A stretch of DNA of 64,000 nucleotides from an uncultured Bacteroides sp. (GCA_959606905.1 CAUHML010000006.1:35593-99592), one strand, 5' to 3'; positions 31,422-42,157 are shown, counted from the stretch's first letter. The notes: generated from the letters alone by a model not told the origin. Numbers and translations: made by a program.

Positions 31422-32366
31422 ATGAAAGCATTAACAAAAACAGATTTCAACTTTCCGGGACAGAAAAGCGTGTACCACGGAAAAGTGCGCGATGTGTACA
31501 ACATCAACGGCGAAAAACTCGTCATGGTAGCAACCGACCGTATTTCGGCCTTTGACGTAGTACTGCCTGAAGGTATTCCTTACAAAGGACAAATGCTGAA
31601 CCAGATTGCAGCTAAATTCCTCGATGCCACTACTGACATCTGTCCGAACTGGAAACTGGCTACTCCGGACCCCATGGTTACCGTTGGAGTATTGTGCGAA
31701 GGTTTTCCGGTAGAAATGATTGTACGCGGTTATCTGTGCGGTAGCGCATGGCGTGCTTACAAAAGCGGCGTACGCGAAATTTGCGGTGTGAAACTACCGG
31801 ACGGAATGCGCGAGAACCAGAAATTCCCGGAACCGATCGTTACCCCAACGACGAAAGCAGAAATGGGACTTCATGACGAAGACATCTCTAAAGAAGAAAT
31901 CCTGAAACAAGGACTGGCTACTCCCGAAGAATACGAAATTCTCGAAAAATATACGCTGGCTCTCTTCAAACGCGGAACTGAAATCGCAGCAGAACGCGGA
32001 CTGATCCTTGTAGATACTAAATACGAATTCGGCAAGCACAACGGCACAATCTACCTTATGGACGAAATCCATACTCCGGACTCCAGCCGTTATTTCTACG
32101 CTGAAGGTTATCAGGAGCGTTTCGAAAAAGGTGAGGCCCAGAAACAACTTTCCAAAGAATTCGTCCGCGAATGGTTAATGGAAAATGGCTTCCAGGGTAA
32201 AGACGGTCAGAAAGTACCGGAAATGACTCCGGCTATCGTACAAAGCATCAGCGACCGTTACATCGAATTGTTTGAAAACATCACCGGCGAGAAATTTGTG
32301 AAAGAAGATACCAGCAACATCGCTGAACGTATCGAAAAGAACGTAATGGATTTCTTGACAAAATAA
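31422..32366 (+). CDS. purC: SAICAR synthetase PurC
   Basis: 314-residue phosphoribosylaminoimidazole-succinocarboxamide synthase, step 8 of IMP synthesis (CAIR plus Asp plus ATP). Diagnostic blocks are [11 protein letters not shown] at the start, [20 protein letters not shown], and [17 protein letters not shown], then LVDTKYEFG. The longer form (over 300 residues) is usual in Bacteroidetes and yeast-type enzymes, against about 237 in E. coli. Its stop is 2 bp from the menG start, so the two are surely co-transcribed. Confidence 0.95.
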   Translation: MKALTKTDFNFPGQKSVYHGKVRDVYNINGEKLVMVATDRISAFDVVLPEGIPYKGQMLNQIAAKFLDATTDICPNWKLATPDPMVTVGVLCEGFPVEMIVRGYLCGSAWRAYKSGVREICGVKLPDGMRENQKFPEPIVTPTTKAEMGLHDEDISKEEILKQGLATPEEYEILEKYTLALFKRGTEIAAERGLILVDTKYEFGKHNGTIYLMDEIHTPDSSRYFYAEGYQERFEKGEAQKQLSKEFVREWLMENGFQGKDGQKVPEMTPAIVQSISDRYIELFENITGEKFVKEDTSNIAERIEKNVMDFLTK

Positions 32367-32368
32367 GA

Positions 32369-33106
32369 ATGGACTACCCACAACAACATATCAAGCCTTA
32401 CAACGAGGAAGGCAAAAAGACCGAGCAGGTGGAACGTATGTTCGATAATATCGCACATGCTTACGACAAGCTGAATCATACCTTGTCTTTAGGTATCGAC
32501 CGCAGCTGGCGTCGCAAAGCCATTGCCTGGCTCCGTCCTTTCCATCCGCAACGTATGATGGATGTGGCTACCGGTACGGGGGATTTCGCTATCCTTGCCT
32601 GCCGCAAACTGCAACCTGCCGAACTGATCGGCACGGACATCTCGGAAGGCATGATGAACGTGGGTCGTGAAAAAGTAAAGAAGGAAGGACTCTCGGACAA
32701 AATTTCTTTTGCCCGGGAGGACTGTACTTCACTCTCTTTTGCCGATAATGACTTTGACGCTATTACCGTTGCCTTCGGTATCCGCAACTTCGAAGATCTC
32801 GACAAAGGGCTCTCCGAAATGTGCCGTGTACTGAAACCGGGCGGACATCTCGTTATCCTGGAGCTGACTACTCCGGACCGTTTCCCGATGAAGCAATTAT
32901 TTTCCATTTATTCCAAAGCCGTCATTCCGTTATTAGGCAAACTTCTCTCCAAAGACAACAGCGCATACCGTTATCTGCCGGACACAATCAAAGTCTTTCC
33001 GCAAGGAGAAATAATGAAAGGTGTCATCTCACGAGCCGGATTCAGCGAAGTAAACTTCCGGCGGCTGACATTTGGTATCTGCACGCTTTACACCGCGACA
33101 AAATAA
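32369..33106 (+). CDS. ubiE: Demethylmenaquinone methyltransferase MenG/UbiE
   Basis: 245-residue SAM-dependent methyltransferase that makes menaquinone from demethylmenaquinone, the quinone of this anaerobe. SAM motif I reads [10 protein letters not shown], followed by [31 protein letters not shown] and the [16 protein letters not shown] block are typical of UbiE/MenG. The N-terminal [28 protein letters not shown] is the family signature. It is tightly packed after purC and 38 bp before aroE. Confidence 0.95.
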   Translation: MDYPQQHIKPYNEEGKKTEQVERMFDNIAHAYDKLNHTLSLGIDRSWRRKAIAWLRPFHPQRMMDVATGTGDFAILACRKLQPAELIGTDISEGMMNVGREKVKKEGLSDKISFAREDCTSLSFADNDFDAITVAFGIRNFEDLDKGLSEMCRVLKPGGHLVILELTTPDRFPMKQLFSIYSKAVIPLLGKLLSKDNSAYRYLPDTIKVFPQGEIMKGVISRAGFSEVNFRRLTFGICTLYTATK

Positions 33107-33144
33107 TGAGTTATTATGAATGGTTAATTTAATTCTTTCGTGTT

Positions 33145-33891
33145 ATGGAAAAATATGGTTTAATCGGCTACCCTCTAAGACATTCATTCTCCATCGGATA
33201 CTTTAACGAGAAGTTCAAATCCGAAGGTATCAACGCAGAATATGTGAACTTCGAGATTCCTCAAATCAATGATTTTATGGAAGTTATCGAGGAGAATCCC
33301 AATTTGCGAGGTCTCAATGTCACTATCCCTTACAAAGAGCAGGTGATCCCCTTCCTGAACGAGCTTGATCCGGATACCGCAAAAATAGGTGCTGTCAATG
33401 TAATCAAGATTATCCGCCAACAGAAAGGAAAAGTTAAACTGATCGGCTATAACTCCGACATCATAGGATTTACCCAGTCCATTCAACCGTTATTACAGGC
33501 TCATCACAAGAAAGCGTTAATTCTGGGAACCGGCGGTGCTTCCAAAGCTGTCTACCACGGACTCAAAAACCTGGGAATCGAAAGTGTTTTCGTTTCGCGT
33601 ACTCACAAAGCGGACGGAATGCTTACTTACGAGGAGCTGACTCCTGAAATTATGGCCGAATATACAGTTATTGTCAACTGTACTCCCGTAGGTATGTTTC
33701 CCAAAGTAGATTTCTGCCCGAATATCCCCTACGAGCTATTGACTCCAAACCATTTGCTCTACGATTTGTTATATAATCCGAACGTCACCCTCTTCATGAA
33801 AAAAGGAGAAGCACAAGGCGCTGTTGTCAAAAACGGCCTGGAAATGCTGCTGCTTCAGGCATTTGCCGCCTGGGAAATCTGGAACCGGTAG
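33145..33891 (+). CDS. aroE: Shikimate dehydrogenase AroE
   Basis: 248-residue NADP-dependent shikimate dehydrogenase of chorismate synthesis. Shikimate-binding residues occur in YPLRHSFS near the start and in LNVTIPYKEQVIPFL (the catalytic Lys) with a following VNVI. The nucleotide-binding loop is ILGTGGASKAVYHGL. The C-terminal NGLEMLLLQA block closes the fold. Slightly shorter than E. coli AroE (272). Confidence 0.94.
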   Translation: MEKYGLIGYPLRHSFSIGYFNEKFKSEGINAEYVNFEIPQINDFMEVIEENPNLRGLNVTIPYKEQVIPFLNELDPDTAKIGAVNVIKIIRQQKGKVKLIGYNSDIIGFTQSIQPLLQAHHKKALILGTGGASKAVYHGLKNLGIESVFVSRTHKADGMLTYEELTPEIMAEYTVIVNCTPVGMFPKVDFCPNIPYELLTPNHLLYDLLYNPNVTLFMKKGEAQGAVVKNGLEMLLLQAFAAWEIWNR

Positions 33892-33988
33892 CCAGCGGAA
33901 TGTCTCTCCCGAGTTCTCATGCGGAAGGTAAATAACAGGACGTGATTTCCTGACAGACAAAGAGATTATTTATAAATTGGGATAAGTT

Positions 33989-34939
33989 ATGAGAAAGAGA
34001 ATTATTTATGTCATTATCATTGTCGTGCTGCTGTTGACCGGTTGCACAATCGGCGGAAGTTTCTATATGTTGAATTTCTCTCTGACCCCGGATGCCAAGA
34101 TATTGTCTAAAGACGCTGACTCTTATCCCTATATGTACAGAAACTATCCATTCCTCCGCCCATGGGTGGATAGTTTGCGCCAAGCGGACGCACTCAAAGA
34201 TACTTTTATTATCAATCCGCACGGTATCCAGCTTCATGCATATTATGTTGCCGCCCCTAAACCGACCGACAAGACGGCAGTGATCGTTCACGGATATACG
34301 GATAACGCCATTCGTATGTTTATGATCGGGTATTTGTACAACCGTGATTTGGGCTATAACATTCTGCTCCCCGACCTTCAACATCAGGGCGAGAGCGAAG
34401 GGCGTGCCATTCAAATGGGGTGGAAAGACCGTTTTGACGTACTCCAATGGATGAACATTGCCAACAAGATTTTTGGAGACAGCACTCAAATGGCGGTGCA
34501 CGGTATTTCAATGGGAGGTGCGACCACCATGATGGTGTCCGGTGAGGAGCAGCAGCCTTTTGTCAAATGCTTTGTGGAAGATTGCGGCTATACCAGCGTA
34601 TGGGATGAGTTCTCGCATGAACTGAAATCGTCCTTCTTTCTTCCTCCTTTCCCACTGATGTATACCACAAGCTGGCTATGTGAGAAAAAATACGGGTGGA
34701 ACTTCAAAGAGGCTTCCTCATTGAAGCAGGTGGCGAAATGCAAGTTACCGATGTTGTTTATCCATGGAGACAAAGACACGTATGTGCCCACCTGGATGGT
34801 GTACCCGCTTTATGAAGCAAAACCAGAGCCTAAAGAACTTTGGATTGTATCGGGGGCTGCTCATGCCGTTTCATACCAGGAGAATAAACAGGAGTACACC
34901 GATAAAGTCCGTGACTTCGTCGGGCGATACATTCATTAA
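33989..34939 (+). CDS. Alpha/beta hydrolase, membrane-anchored or exported
   Basis: 316-residue serine hydrolase. It has an N-terminal hydrophobic segment with a cysteine (VLLLTGCTIGGS), so possibly a lipoprotein. The nucleophile elbow is GISMGGA, the acid probably lies in MLFIHGDKDTYVP, and the His in SGAAHAVSY. The oxyanion region is IVHGYTDNA. It resembles the YqkD/prolyl-oligopeptidase-like hydrolases of Bacteroides. Substrate unknown, and neighbours do not indicate one. Confidence 0.88.
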   Translation: MRKRIIYVIIIVVLLLTGCTIGGSFYMLNFSLTPDAKILSKDADSYPYMYRNYPFLRPWVDSLRQADALKDTFIINPHGIQLHAYYVAAPKPTDKTAVIVHGYTDNAIRMFMIGYLYNRDLGYNILLPDLQHQGESEGRAIQMGWKDRFDVLQWMNIANKIFGDSTQMAVHGISMGGATTMMVSGEEQQPFVKCFVEDCGYTSVWDEFSHELKSSFFLPPFPLMYTTSWLCEKKYGWNFKEASSLKQVAKCKLPMLFIHGDKDTYVPTWMVYPLYEAKPEPKELWIVSGAAHAVSYQENKQEYTDKVRDFVGRYIH

Positions 34940-34984
34940 ACCTATTATAACAAAGAGTTTTAAAACCATAACAGAAAAAGTTTC

Positions 34985-34992
34985 TATCTTTG
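34985..34992 (+). promoter_or_regulatory. -7 box upstream of TPM gene
   Basis: TATCTTTG matches TAnnTTTG 20 nt before the ATG; no clear -33. Confidence 0.5.
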
Positions 34993-35011
34993 CAAATGTA
35001 AAACAACTGTT

Positions 35012-35932
35012 ATGAAATCAATATTCACATTTATAATTGCCGCCTTTTTACTGTTTCCTCTGCAAGCTCAGGAGAAAGTATACACGGTAGATAATCTTCC
35101 CAAAGTCCACCTGCAAAACAAGATGCAATATGTTTGTAATCCGGCGGGAATACTGTCGCAAGCGGCTTGTGACAGCATAGATGCCATGCTATATGCATTG
35201 GAACAGCAGACGGGCATTGAAACGGTGGTTGCCGTAGTTCCCTCTATCGGGGAGACAGACTGTTTCGACTTTTGCCACCAACTGCTGAATAAATGGGGTG
35301 TAGGAAAGAAAGATAAAAACAATGGTCTGGTTATTTTATTAGTTACCGACCAACGTTGTATTCAATTTTATACCGGCTACGGCTTGGAAGGTGTGCTTCC
35401 GGATGCAATCTGCAAAAGGATTCAAACGAAATATATGATTCCTTATCTGAAAGATGGGAACTGGGACGCAGGAATGGTGGCAGGTTTGAAAGCAACTTGT
35501 CAACGGCTCGACGGTTCTATGGAGAATGATTCTCTGGCGGAACCCGGAGACGGAGGTTCATTTGATTTCTTCCTCGCTCTTTTCTGCTTCTTCGCTATCG
35601 GCGGGGGACTCGCCTTTTTTGCAGCACGGAAACAAAGCCGTTGCCCGAATTGCGGGAAACACCAATTACAAAGAAGCGGAAGCAGGCTTGTTTCCCGAAT
35701 CAACGGAGTGAAGACCGAAGATATTACTTATACGTGCAGGAACTGCGGACATACGCTCGTGCGTCGCCACCAAAGTTATGACAATGATTATCACCATCGG
35801 GGTGGCGGCGGAGGCGGTCCGTTTATCGGTGGCTTCGGAGGAGGTCGAGGCTTCGGAGGAGGCGGAGGTTTTAGCGGCGGCAGCTTCGGAGGAGGAATGG
35901 GCGGAGGCGGCGGTGCCGGCTCCCGGTTCTAA
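35012..35932 (+). CDS. TPM-domain membrane protein (YgcG-like) with zinc ribbon and Gly-rich tail
   Basis: 306-residue exported, membrane-anchored protein. A signal peptide (cut near LQAQE) is followed by a TPM domain at about 35-165 (NPAGILSQAACDSIDAML start, VVAVVPSIGETDCFDF, VLPDAICKRI) and a TM helix at about 185-205. Next comes a zinc-ribbon-like segment with two CxxC pairs (CPNCGK; CRNCGH) and a 45-residue tail of almost only Gly, Phe and Ser. TPM proteins are typically encoded with LemA, as here. Possible phosphatase or photosystem-repair-like roles of the family cannot be assigned. Confidence 0.88.
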   Translation: MKSIFTFIIAAFLLFPLQAQEKVYTVDNLPKVHLQNKMQYVCNPAGILSQAACDSIDAMLYALEQQTGIETVVAVVPSIGETDCFDFCHQLLNKWGVGKKDKNNGLVILLVTDQRCIQFYTGYGLEGVLPDAICKRIQTKYMIPYLKDGNWDAGMVAGLKATCQRLDGSMENDSLAEPGDGGSFDFFLALFCFFAIGGGLAFFAARKQSRCPNCGKHQLQRSGSRLVSRINGVKTEDITYTCRNCGHTLVRRHQSYDNDYHHRGGGGGGPFIGGFGGGRGFGGGGGFSGGSFGGGMGGGGGAGSRF

Positions 35933-35978
35933 AACTAGAAACAATCAGATTATCAATTTCAATAAAAAAACAAGAAAC

Positions 35979-36560
35979 ATGAAAAAGTCAATTATCATCA
36001 TCTTAGCCGTTGTGGCTATCCTTGTTATATGGGCAGTAAGTGTATATAACGGTCTGGTTACTATGGACGAGAATGTTACCGGTCAATGGGCAAATGTAGA
36101 AACTCAATACCAACGTCGTGCAGACTTGATTCCGAATCTGGTAAATACCGTAAAAGGATATGCAACGCACGAAAAAGAGACTTTGGAAGGAGTTGTCGCA
36201 GCACGCAGCCAAGCGACCCAAATCAAAGTGGATGCCGAAGACCTGACTCCGGAGAAGCTGGCAGAATATCAGAAAGCACAGGGTGCCGTAACTTCAGCAC
36301 TAGGTAAGTTGCTGGCTATCACGGAAAACTATCCCGACCTGAAGGCCAACCAGAACTTCCTTGAGCTGCAAGCCCAACTGGAAGGAACGGAAAACCGTAT
36401 CAACGTAGCACGCAAAAACTTCAACGATGCTGCACAAGCTTACAACACCAATATCCGCCGCTTCCCGAAAAATATCTTTGCAGGTATGTTCGGTTTCGAT
36501 AAGAAAGCATATTTTGAAGCGGAAGAAGGAAGTGAAAAAGCTCCGAAAGTAGAGTTCTAG
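35979..36560 (+). CDS. LemA family protein
   Basis: 193-residue LemA protein with one N-terminal TM helix (MKKSIIIILAVVAILVIWA) and a long helical periplasmic or cytoplasmic body. The family block YNGLVTMDENVTGQWANVE and the QYQRRADLIPNLVNTVKGYA segment are nearly invariant in LemA. The same frame is open further upstream to 35778, but that part overlaps the TPM gene and translates to Ala/Glu-rich shadow sequence, so ATG 35979 is the start. Pairing with the TPM gene is common. Function uncertain. Confidence 0.93.
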   Translation: MKKSIIIILAVVAILVIWAVSVYNGLVTMDENVTGQWANVETQYQRRADLIPNLVNTVKGYATHEKETLEGVVAARSQATQIKVDAEDLTPEKLAEYQKAQGAVTSALGKLLAITENYPDLKANQNFLELQAQLEGTENRINVARKNFNDAAQAYNTNIRRFPKNIFAGMFGFDKKAYFEAEEGSEKAPKVEF

Positions 36561-36589
36561 AGATAAGCAACGGCATTTCTAATAAGATA

Positions 36590-36621
36590 GTTGGCTGTAC
36601 GAAAAAAAAGCAGTACTTTTG
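36590..36621 (+). promoter_or_regulatory. purM promoter
   Basis: GTTG (36590-36593), 20 nt, TACTTTTG (36614-36621): one mismatch in the -33 and a perfect -7. Confidence 0.65.
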
Positions 36622-36650
36622 CAGCCGTATACAAAATAATTCTATAACTC

Positions 36651-37817
36651 ATGAGTAATCAACGATACATGATGCGTGGCGTAAGCGCATCAAAAGAAGA
36701 TGTGCACAACGCCATCAAGAACATCGACAAAGGAATTTTCCCGAAAGCTTTCTGCAAAATCATCCCGGACATATTGGGAGGTGACCCTGACTATTGTAAC
36801 ATCATGCATGCCGACGGTGCAGGAACAAAATCATCCCTTGCTTATATGTACTGGAAAGAAACAGGCGACCTGTCTGTCTGGAAAGGTATTGCACAAGACG
36901 CCCTGATTATGAATATCGACGACTTGCTCTGTGTAGGTGCCGTAGACAACATCCTCGTTTCTTCCACTATCGGACGTAACAAACTCTTGATTCCGGGAAA
37001 AGTGATCTCTGCAATCATCAACGGAACAGACGAACTGCTGGCCGAACTTCGCGAAATGGGTGTAGGCGTATATGCTACCGGTGGCGAAACTGCTGATGTC
37101 GGTGATCTGGTACGCACAATTATCGTTGACTCTACCGTGACTTGCCGCATGAAACGCTCGGACGTTATCAATAATGCCAACATTCGCCCGGGTGACGTTA
37201 TTGTAGGATTGGCCTCTTACGGACAGGCTACTTATGAAAAAGAATACAATGGCGGTATGGGTAGCAACGGTCTTACAAGTGCCCGCCATGACGTATTCGG
37301 CAAATATCTCGCAGAGAAATATCCGGAAAGTTACGATGCGGCAGTACCCGAAGAACTGGTTTATTCCGGCGGACTGAAACTGACTGACAGCGTGGAAGGT
37401 TCTCCGATTGATGCGGGCAAGCTAGTGCTCTCTCCTACCCGTACGTATGCTCCGGTGGTGAAGAAACTGTTGGATGTACTCCGCTCCGAAATTCATGGTA
37501 TGGTTCACTGCTCCGGCGGTGCGCAAACCAAAGTGCTGCATTTCGTAGAAAATGTACGTGTTGTGAAGGATAATCTGTTCCCCGTTCCTCCGTTGTTCAA
37601 GACTATACAGGAACAGAGCGGCACGGACTGGGCAGAAATGTACAAAGTATTCAATATGGGGCACCGTCTCGAAGTTTACCTGTCACCGGAACATGCCGAA
37701 GAGGTGATTGCTATTTCCGAATCTTTCGGTATCCCCGCACAGATTGTAGGACGTATCGAAGCGTGTGAACAGACAGAATTAATCATTAAGAGCGAATTCG
37801 GAGAATTCAGATACTAA
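36651..37817 (+). CDS. purM: AIR synthase (phosphoribosylformylglycinamidine cyclo-ligase) PurM
   Basis: 388-residue ATP-dependent enzyme closing the imidazole ring in purine synthesis. It has the PurM/AIRS fold with IMHADGAGTKSSLAYMYW, DALIMNIDDLLCVGA and YATGGETADVGDLVRT; the C-terminal GMVHCSGGAQTKVL corresponds to the HxTGGG region of the family. It is longer than E. coli PurM (345), as seen in the Bacteroidetes form. It is 3 bp from prfA and probably forms a purM-prfA-pyrF operon from the promoter at 36590. Confidence 0.92.
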   Translation: MSNQRYMMRGVSASKEDVHNAIKNIDKGIFPKAFCKIIPDILGGDPDYCNIMHADGAGTKSSLAYMYWKETGDLSVWKGIAQDALIMNIDDLLCVGAVDNILVSSTIGRNKLLIPGKVISAIINGTDELLAELREMGVGVYATGGETADVGDLVRTIIVDSTVTCRMKRSDVINNANIRPGDVIVGLASYGQATYEKEYNGGMGSNGLTSARHDVFGKYLAEKYPESYDAAVPEELVYSGGLKLTDSVEGSPIDAGKLVLSPTRTYAPVVKKLLDVLRSEIHGMVHCSGGAQTKVLHFVENVRVVKDNLFPVPPLFKTIQEQSGTDWAEMYKVFNMGHRLEVYLSPEHAEEVIAISESFGIPAQIVGRIEACEQTELIIKSEFGEFRY

Positions 37818-37820
37818 AGA

Positions 37821-38933
37821 ATGGCAGATAACAGTACCATATTAGAGAAATTAGACGGACTTGTAGCCCGTTTTGAAGAAATATCTACCCTTATCACCGA
37901 CCCGGCAGTGATTGCCGACCAAAAACGTTACGTCAAACTGACGAAAGAATATAAGGAACTGGATGATTTGATGAAAGCCCGCAAGGAATATATGCAGCTG
38001 CTGGGTAATATTGAAGAGGCCAGAAACATTCTAGCCAATGAATCGGATGCCGATATGCGCGAAATGGCAAAAGAAGAAATGGACAGTAGTCAGGAACGTC
38101 TTCCCGTATTGGAAGAGGAAATCAAACTGATGCTTGTTCCCGCCGACCCGCAGGATAGCAAGAATGCGATTCTCGAAATCCGTGGCGGTACAGGAGGCGA
38201 CGAAGCCGCTATCTTTGCCGGCGACCTTTTCCGTATGTATGCCAAGTATTGCGAAACCAAAGGCTGGAAAATGGAAGTATCCAGCGCCAACGAAGGGGCA
38301 GCCGGCGGTTTCAAGGAAATCATTTGCAGCGTGACGGGTGATAACGTTTACGGGACATTGAAATACGAATCGGGAGTGCACCGCGTACAGCGTGTTCCCG
38401 CCACAGAGACGCAGGGACGTGTACATACATCCGCTGCCTCGGTAGCCGTACTCCCCGAAGCGGAAGAATTTGACGTTGTCATCAACGAAGGAGAAATCAA
38501 ATGGGATACTTTCCGAAGCGGTGGCGCCGGCGGACAGAATGTCAACAAGGTGGAATCCGGTGTACGCCTGCGTTATATCTGGAAGAATCCGAATACAGGC
38601 GTAGCGGAAGAAATCCTTATTGAATGTACCGAAACGCGCGACCAACCGAAAAATAAGGAACGCGCACTGGCCCGCCTCCGTACCTTTATCTACGACAAGG
38701 AACATCAGAAATATATCGACGACATTGCTTCCAAACGTAAAACAATGGTATCTACCGGAGACCGTTCTGCTAAAATCCGTACATACAACTATCCACAAGG
38801 ACGTATTACCGACCACCGTATCAATTATACGATCTATAATCTGACTGCCTTCATGGACGGAGATATCCAAGATTGCATCGACCACCTGATTGTGGCGGAA
38901 AATGCGGAACGTCTGAAAGAAAGCGAACTTTAA
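37821..38933 (+). CDS. prfA: Peptide chain release factor 1
   Basis: 370-residue RF1, which ends translation at UAA and UAG. The catalytic GGQ motif is at residues 237-239 within SGGAGGQNVNKVES. The codon-recognition region follows the AIFAGDLFRMY domain 2 block; VPATETQGRVHTSAASVAVLP lies just before GGQ. It is class-typical in length. Sits between purM (3 bp) and pyrF (15 bp). Confidence 0.96.
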   Translation: MADNSTILEKLDGLVARFEEISTLITDPAVIADQKRYVKLTKEYKELDDLMKARKEYMQLLGNIEEARNILANESDADMREMAKEEMDSSQERLPVLEEEIKLMLVPADPQDSKNAILEIRGGTGGDEAAIFAGDLFRMYAKYCETKGWKMEVSSANEGAAGGFKEIICSVTGDNVYGTLKYESGVHRVQRVPATETQGRVHTSAASVAVLPEAEEFDVVINEGEIKWDTFRSGGAGGQNVNKVESGVRLRYIWKNPNTGVAEEILIECTETRDQPKNKERALARLRTFIYDKEHQKYIDDIASKRKTMVSTGDRSAKIRTYNYPQGRITDHRINYTIYNLTAFMDGDIQDCIDHLIVAENAERLKESEL

Positions 38934-38948
38934 AACATTTATATAGAA

Positions 38949-39773
38949 ATGGATAAGCAACAATTATTTGAAAACATAAAACGCAAGAAATCATTCCTTT
39001 GCGTAGGACTTGATACCGACATCAAGAAAATACCCGAACATCTGCTGAAGGAAGAAGATCCGATCTTCGCTTTCAACAAAGCTATCATCGACGCAACAGC
39101 TGACTTGTGCATTGCTTACAAGCCAAACCTCGCTTTCTATGAAAGCATGGGCGTGAAAGGTTGGATTGCCTTTGAAAAGACAGTAAAATATATCAAAGAT
39201 AATTATCCCGACCAGTTCATCATTGCCGATGCAAAGCGTGGCGATATAGGAAACACTTCCGCCATGTATGCCCGTACTTTCTTCGAAGAACTGGACATAG
39301 ATTCTGTAACCGTAGCTCCTTATATGGGCGAGGACAGCGTAACTCCGTTCCTGACCTACGAAGGCAAATGGGTGATCCTGTTGGCACTGACTTCCAACAA
39401 AGGTTCTCATGACTTCCAGTTGACGGAAGACGTGAACGGTGAACGCTTGTTTGAGAAAGTGTTGCGCAAATCACAGGAATGGGCAGGCGATGACCGCATG
39501 ATGTATGTGGTAGGCGCTACTCAGGGACGTGCGTTTGAAGACATCCGTAAAATTGTTCCTAATCACTTCCTTCTCGTTCCGGGTGTCGGAGCACAAGGCG
39601 GCTCGCTCGAAGAAGTTTGCAAGTATGGAATGAACAGTACCTGTGGGTTAATTGTTAACTCGTCCCGTGGAATTATCTACGTGGACAAGACAGAGAAATT
39701 TGCCGAAGCTGCCCGCACTGCCGCACAAGAAGTACAGGCACAAATGGCAGAGCAGCTAAAAGCCATTCTCTAA
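38949..39773 (+). CDS. pyrF: Orotidine 5'-phosphate decarboxylase
   Basis: 274-residue OMP decarboxylase of the long (type 2) class, the last step of UMP synthesis. Active-site block [19 protein letters not shown] contains the catalytic Asp-Lys-Asp array. [17 protein letters not shown] and [16 protein letters not shown] (phosphate-binding loop) bracket the barrel. Last gene of the purM-prfA-pyrF run. Confidence 0.95.
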   Translation: MDKQQLFENIKRKKSFLCVGLDTDIKKIPEHLLKEEDPIFAFNKAIIDATADLCIAYKPNLAFYESMGVKGWIAFEKTVKYIKDNYPDQFIIADAKRGDIGNTSAMYARTFFEELDIDSVTVAPYMGEDSVTPFLTYEGKWVILLALTSNKGSHDFQLTEDVNGERLFEKVLRKSQEWAGDDRMMYVVGATQGRAFEDIRKIVPNHFLLVPGVGAQGGSLEEVCKYGMNSTCGLIVNSSRGIIYVDKTEKFAEAARTAAQEVQAQMAEQLKAIL

Positions 39774-39801
39774 AAGAATAAAGAATCTCTAAAAGAAACG
39801 A

Positions 39802-41031
39802 ATGCCTTACGAAAGAAAGATAATCAACGACCCTGTATTCGGGTTTATCAATATTCCAAAGGGGCTGCTGTATGATATTGTACGGCATCCCCTTTTGCAG
39901 CGTCTTACCCGCATCAAGCAAGTAGGGCTCTCCTCGGTAGTATATCCCGGCGCACAACATACCCGCTTCCAACACTCATTAGGTGCTTTCTACCTGATGA
40001 GCGAAGCTATCACCCAACTGGCCTCCAAAGGTAATTTTATCTTTGACAGCGAGGCTGAAGCTGTACAAGCGGCTATCCTGCTGCACGACATCGGTCACGG
40101 TCCTTTCTCTCATGTGCTCGAAGACACCATTGTCAAAGGAGTTTCTCACGAAGAAATCTCCCTTATACTCATGGAACGGATGAACAAGGAGATGAACGGG
40201 CAACTCAGCCTTGCCATTCAAATCTTCAAGGACGAATATCCGAAACGTTTCCTGCATCAGCTTGTAAGCGGGCAACTGGATATGGACAGACTCGATTATC
40301 TTCGACGCGACAGTTTCTACACCGGCGTAACGGAAGGGAATATCGGTTCGGCAAGAATCATCAAAATGCTCGACGTGGCGGACGACCGCCTCGTTATCGA
40401 ATCGAAAGGCATCTATTCTATTGAGAATTTCCTGACTGCACGCCGCCTGATGTACTGGCAAGTATATCTGCACAAGACCTCGGTTGCTTATGAAAGAATG
40501 CTCATCAGCACCCTGCTACGTGCTAAGGAACTTGCCTCAAAAGGTGTAGAATTATTTGCATCGCCCGCATTGCGTTTCTTCCTCTACAATGATATCAATC
40601 ACCAGGAGTTCTATCATAATCCCGATTGTCTGGAAAATTTCATCCAACTGGATGATAATGATATCTGGACTGCTTTAAAAGTATGGAGCACTCATCCTGA
40701 CAAAGTTCTTTCCACCTTAAGCCTGGGAATGATCAACCGAAATATCTTTAAAGTGGAAATTTCGTCAGAACCGATTAGTGAGGACAGAAAAAAAGAATTA
40801 ACTTTGCACATCAGCCAGCAACTAGGCATAACCCTTTCCGAAGCGAACTATTTTGTCTCTACCCCCAGCATCGAAAAGAATATGTACGACCCGGCAGATG
40901 ACAGTATTGATATTATCTACAAAGACGGCACTATCAAAAATATTGCCGAAGCATCGGACATGCTGAACATCTCATTATTGTCCAAAAAGGTAAAGAAATA
41001 CTATCTCTGCTATCAGAGATTACACAGATAA
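39802..41031 (+). CDS. HD-domain phosphohydrolase (dGTPase-like)
   Basis: 409-residue metal-dependent phosphohydrolase of the HD superfamily. Metal ligands are seen in HTRFQHSLG (about 53-61), the HD pair H95-D96 in LLHDIGHGPFSH, and LDMDRLDYLRRDS downstream. The family includes dNTP triphosphohydrolases and uncharacterised YdhJ-like proteins; the substrate is not evident. It begins 28 bp after pyrF and precedes lpxD by 82 bp. Confidence 0.9.
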   Translation: MPYERKIINDPVFGFINIPKGLLYDIVRHPLLQRLTRIKQVGLSSVVYPGAQHTRFQHSLGAFYLMSEAITQLASKGNFIFDSEAEAVQAAILLHDIGHGPFSHVLEDTIVKGVSHEEISLILMERMNKEMNGQLSLAIQIFKDEYPKRFLHQLVSGQLDMDRLDYLRRDSFYTGVTEGNIGSARIIKMLDVADDRLVIESKGIYSIENFLTARRLMYWQVYLHKTSVAYERMLISTLLRAKELASKGVELFASPALRFFLYNDINHQEFYHNPDCLENFIQLDDNDIWTALKVWSTHPDKVLSTLSLGMINRNIFKVEISSEPISEDRKKELTLHISQQLGITLSEANYFVSTPSIEKNMYDPADDSIDIIYKDGTIKNIAEASDMLNISLLSKKVKKYYLCYQRLHR

Positions 41032-41113
41032 GTATAAAATATTCATGCAATAACACGGAAATCTGAAAAAAAAATCCGTTATTTGTGAACTAATTAAATT
41101 TTAAATAAAAGAC

Positions 41114-42154
41114 ATGGAGTTCTCGGCTAAGCAAATTGCAGCATTTATCCAAGGGGAAATCATTGGAGACGAAAACGCTACGGTACACACATTCGCTAAG
41201 ATTGAAGAGGGAATGCCCGGAGCTATTTCTTTCCTGTCGAACCCTAAATATACACCTTATATCTACGAGACACAGTCCAGCATTGTACTGGTTAATAAGG
41301 ACTTCACTCCCGAGCATGAGATCAAAGCCACCCTTATCAAAGTAGACAATGCTTACGAAAGCCTGGCAAAATTGCTCAACCTTTATGAAATGAGCAAACC
41401 CAAGAAAGAAGGGATAGATTCATTGGCTTTTGTCGCACCCAGTGCCAAGATCGGCGAAAACGTATATATCGGTGCTTTCGCTTATATCGGCGAGAACGCC
41501 GTCATCGGAGATAATACTCAAATTTACCCGCATACTTTTGTTGGAGACGGCGTAAAGATAGGCAAAGGTTGCCTGCTTTACTCAAATGTAAACGTTTATC
41601 ATGACTGCCGTATCGGCAATGAGTGTATATTACATTCCGGCGCGGTAATCGGAGCCGACGGATTCGGATTCGCTCCCACTCCTAACGGGTATGATAAAAT
41701 TCCACAAATCGGAATCGTTATTCTGGAAGATAAAGTAGACATAGGTGCCAATACCTGTGTTGACCGGGCTACCATGGGAGCAACGGTTATACATAGCGGC
41801 GCCAAAATAGATAATCTGGTACAGATTGCCCACAACGACGAAGTGGGGTCTCATACTGTAATGGCTGCCCAAGTCGGTATTGCCGGTTCTACCAAGATCG
41901 GCGAATGGTGTATGTTTGGCGGACAGGTAGGTATTGCCGGACATATTAAGATCGGCGACCGCGTAAATCTCGGAGCACAATCGGGTGTACCAAGCAGCAT
42001 TAAGTCCGACAACCAACTGATCGGAACACCTCCTATGGAGTTGAAACCGTATTTCAAGGCGGCTATTGTGACTAAGAAACTACCGGATATGTACACAGAA
42101 CTGAACAAATTACGCAAAGAAGTAGAAGAATTAAAACAACTATTAAATAAGTAA
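41114..42154 (+). CDS. lpxD: UDP-3-O-acylglucosamine N-acyltransferase LpxD
   Basis: 346-residue LpxD, third step of lipid A synthesis. The N-terminal uridine-binding domain (1-100; [10 protein letters not shown]) is followed by left-handed beta-helix hexapeptide repeats (about 105-310), with the catalytic His region [24 protein letters not shown], and a C-terminal helix. It is followed by lpxC-fabZ after 3 bp and lpxA, an ordered lipid A operon typical of Bacteroidetes. Confidence 0.96.
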   Translation: MEFSAKQIAAFIQGEIIGDENATVHTFAKIEEGMPGAISFLSNPKYTPYIYETQSSIVLVNKDFTPEHEIKATLIKVDNAYESLAKLLNLYEMSKPKKEGIDSLAFVAPSAKIGENVYIGAFAYIGENAVIGDNTQIYPHTFVGDGVKIGKGCLLYSNVNVYHDCRIGNECILHSGAVIGADGFGFAPTPNGYDKIPQIGIVILEDKVDIGANTCVDRATMGATVIHSGAKIDNLVQIAHNDEVGSHTVMAAQVGIAGSTKIGEWCMFGGQVGIAGHIKIGDRVNLGAQSGVPSSIKSDNQLIGTPPMELKPYFKAAIVTKKLPDMYTELNKLRKEVEELKQLLNK

Positions 42155-42157
42155 CCA

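Noticed and set aside
35778..35978. N-terminal extension of LemA
   Set aside because: Overlaps the Gly-rich end of the TPM gene and would bury the LemA membrane helix; LemA starts at 35979.
38031..38963. 310-residue minus-strand ORF opposite prfA
   Set aside because: prfA is certain on the plus strand and intact; the antisense translation has no recognisable protein features.
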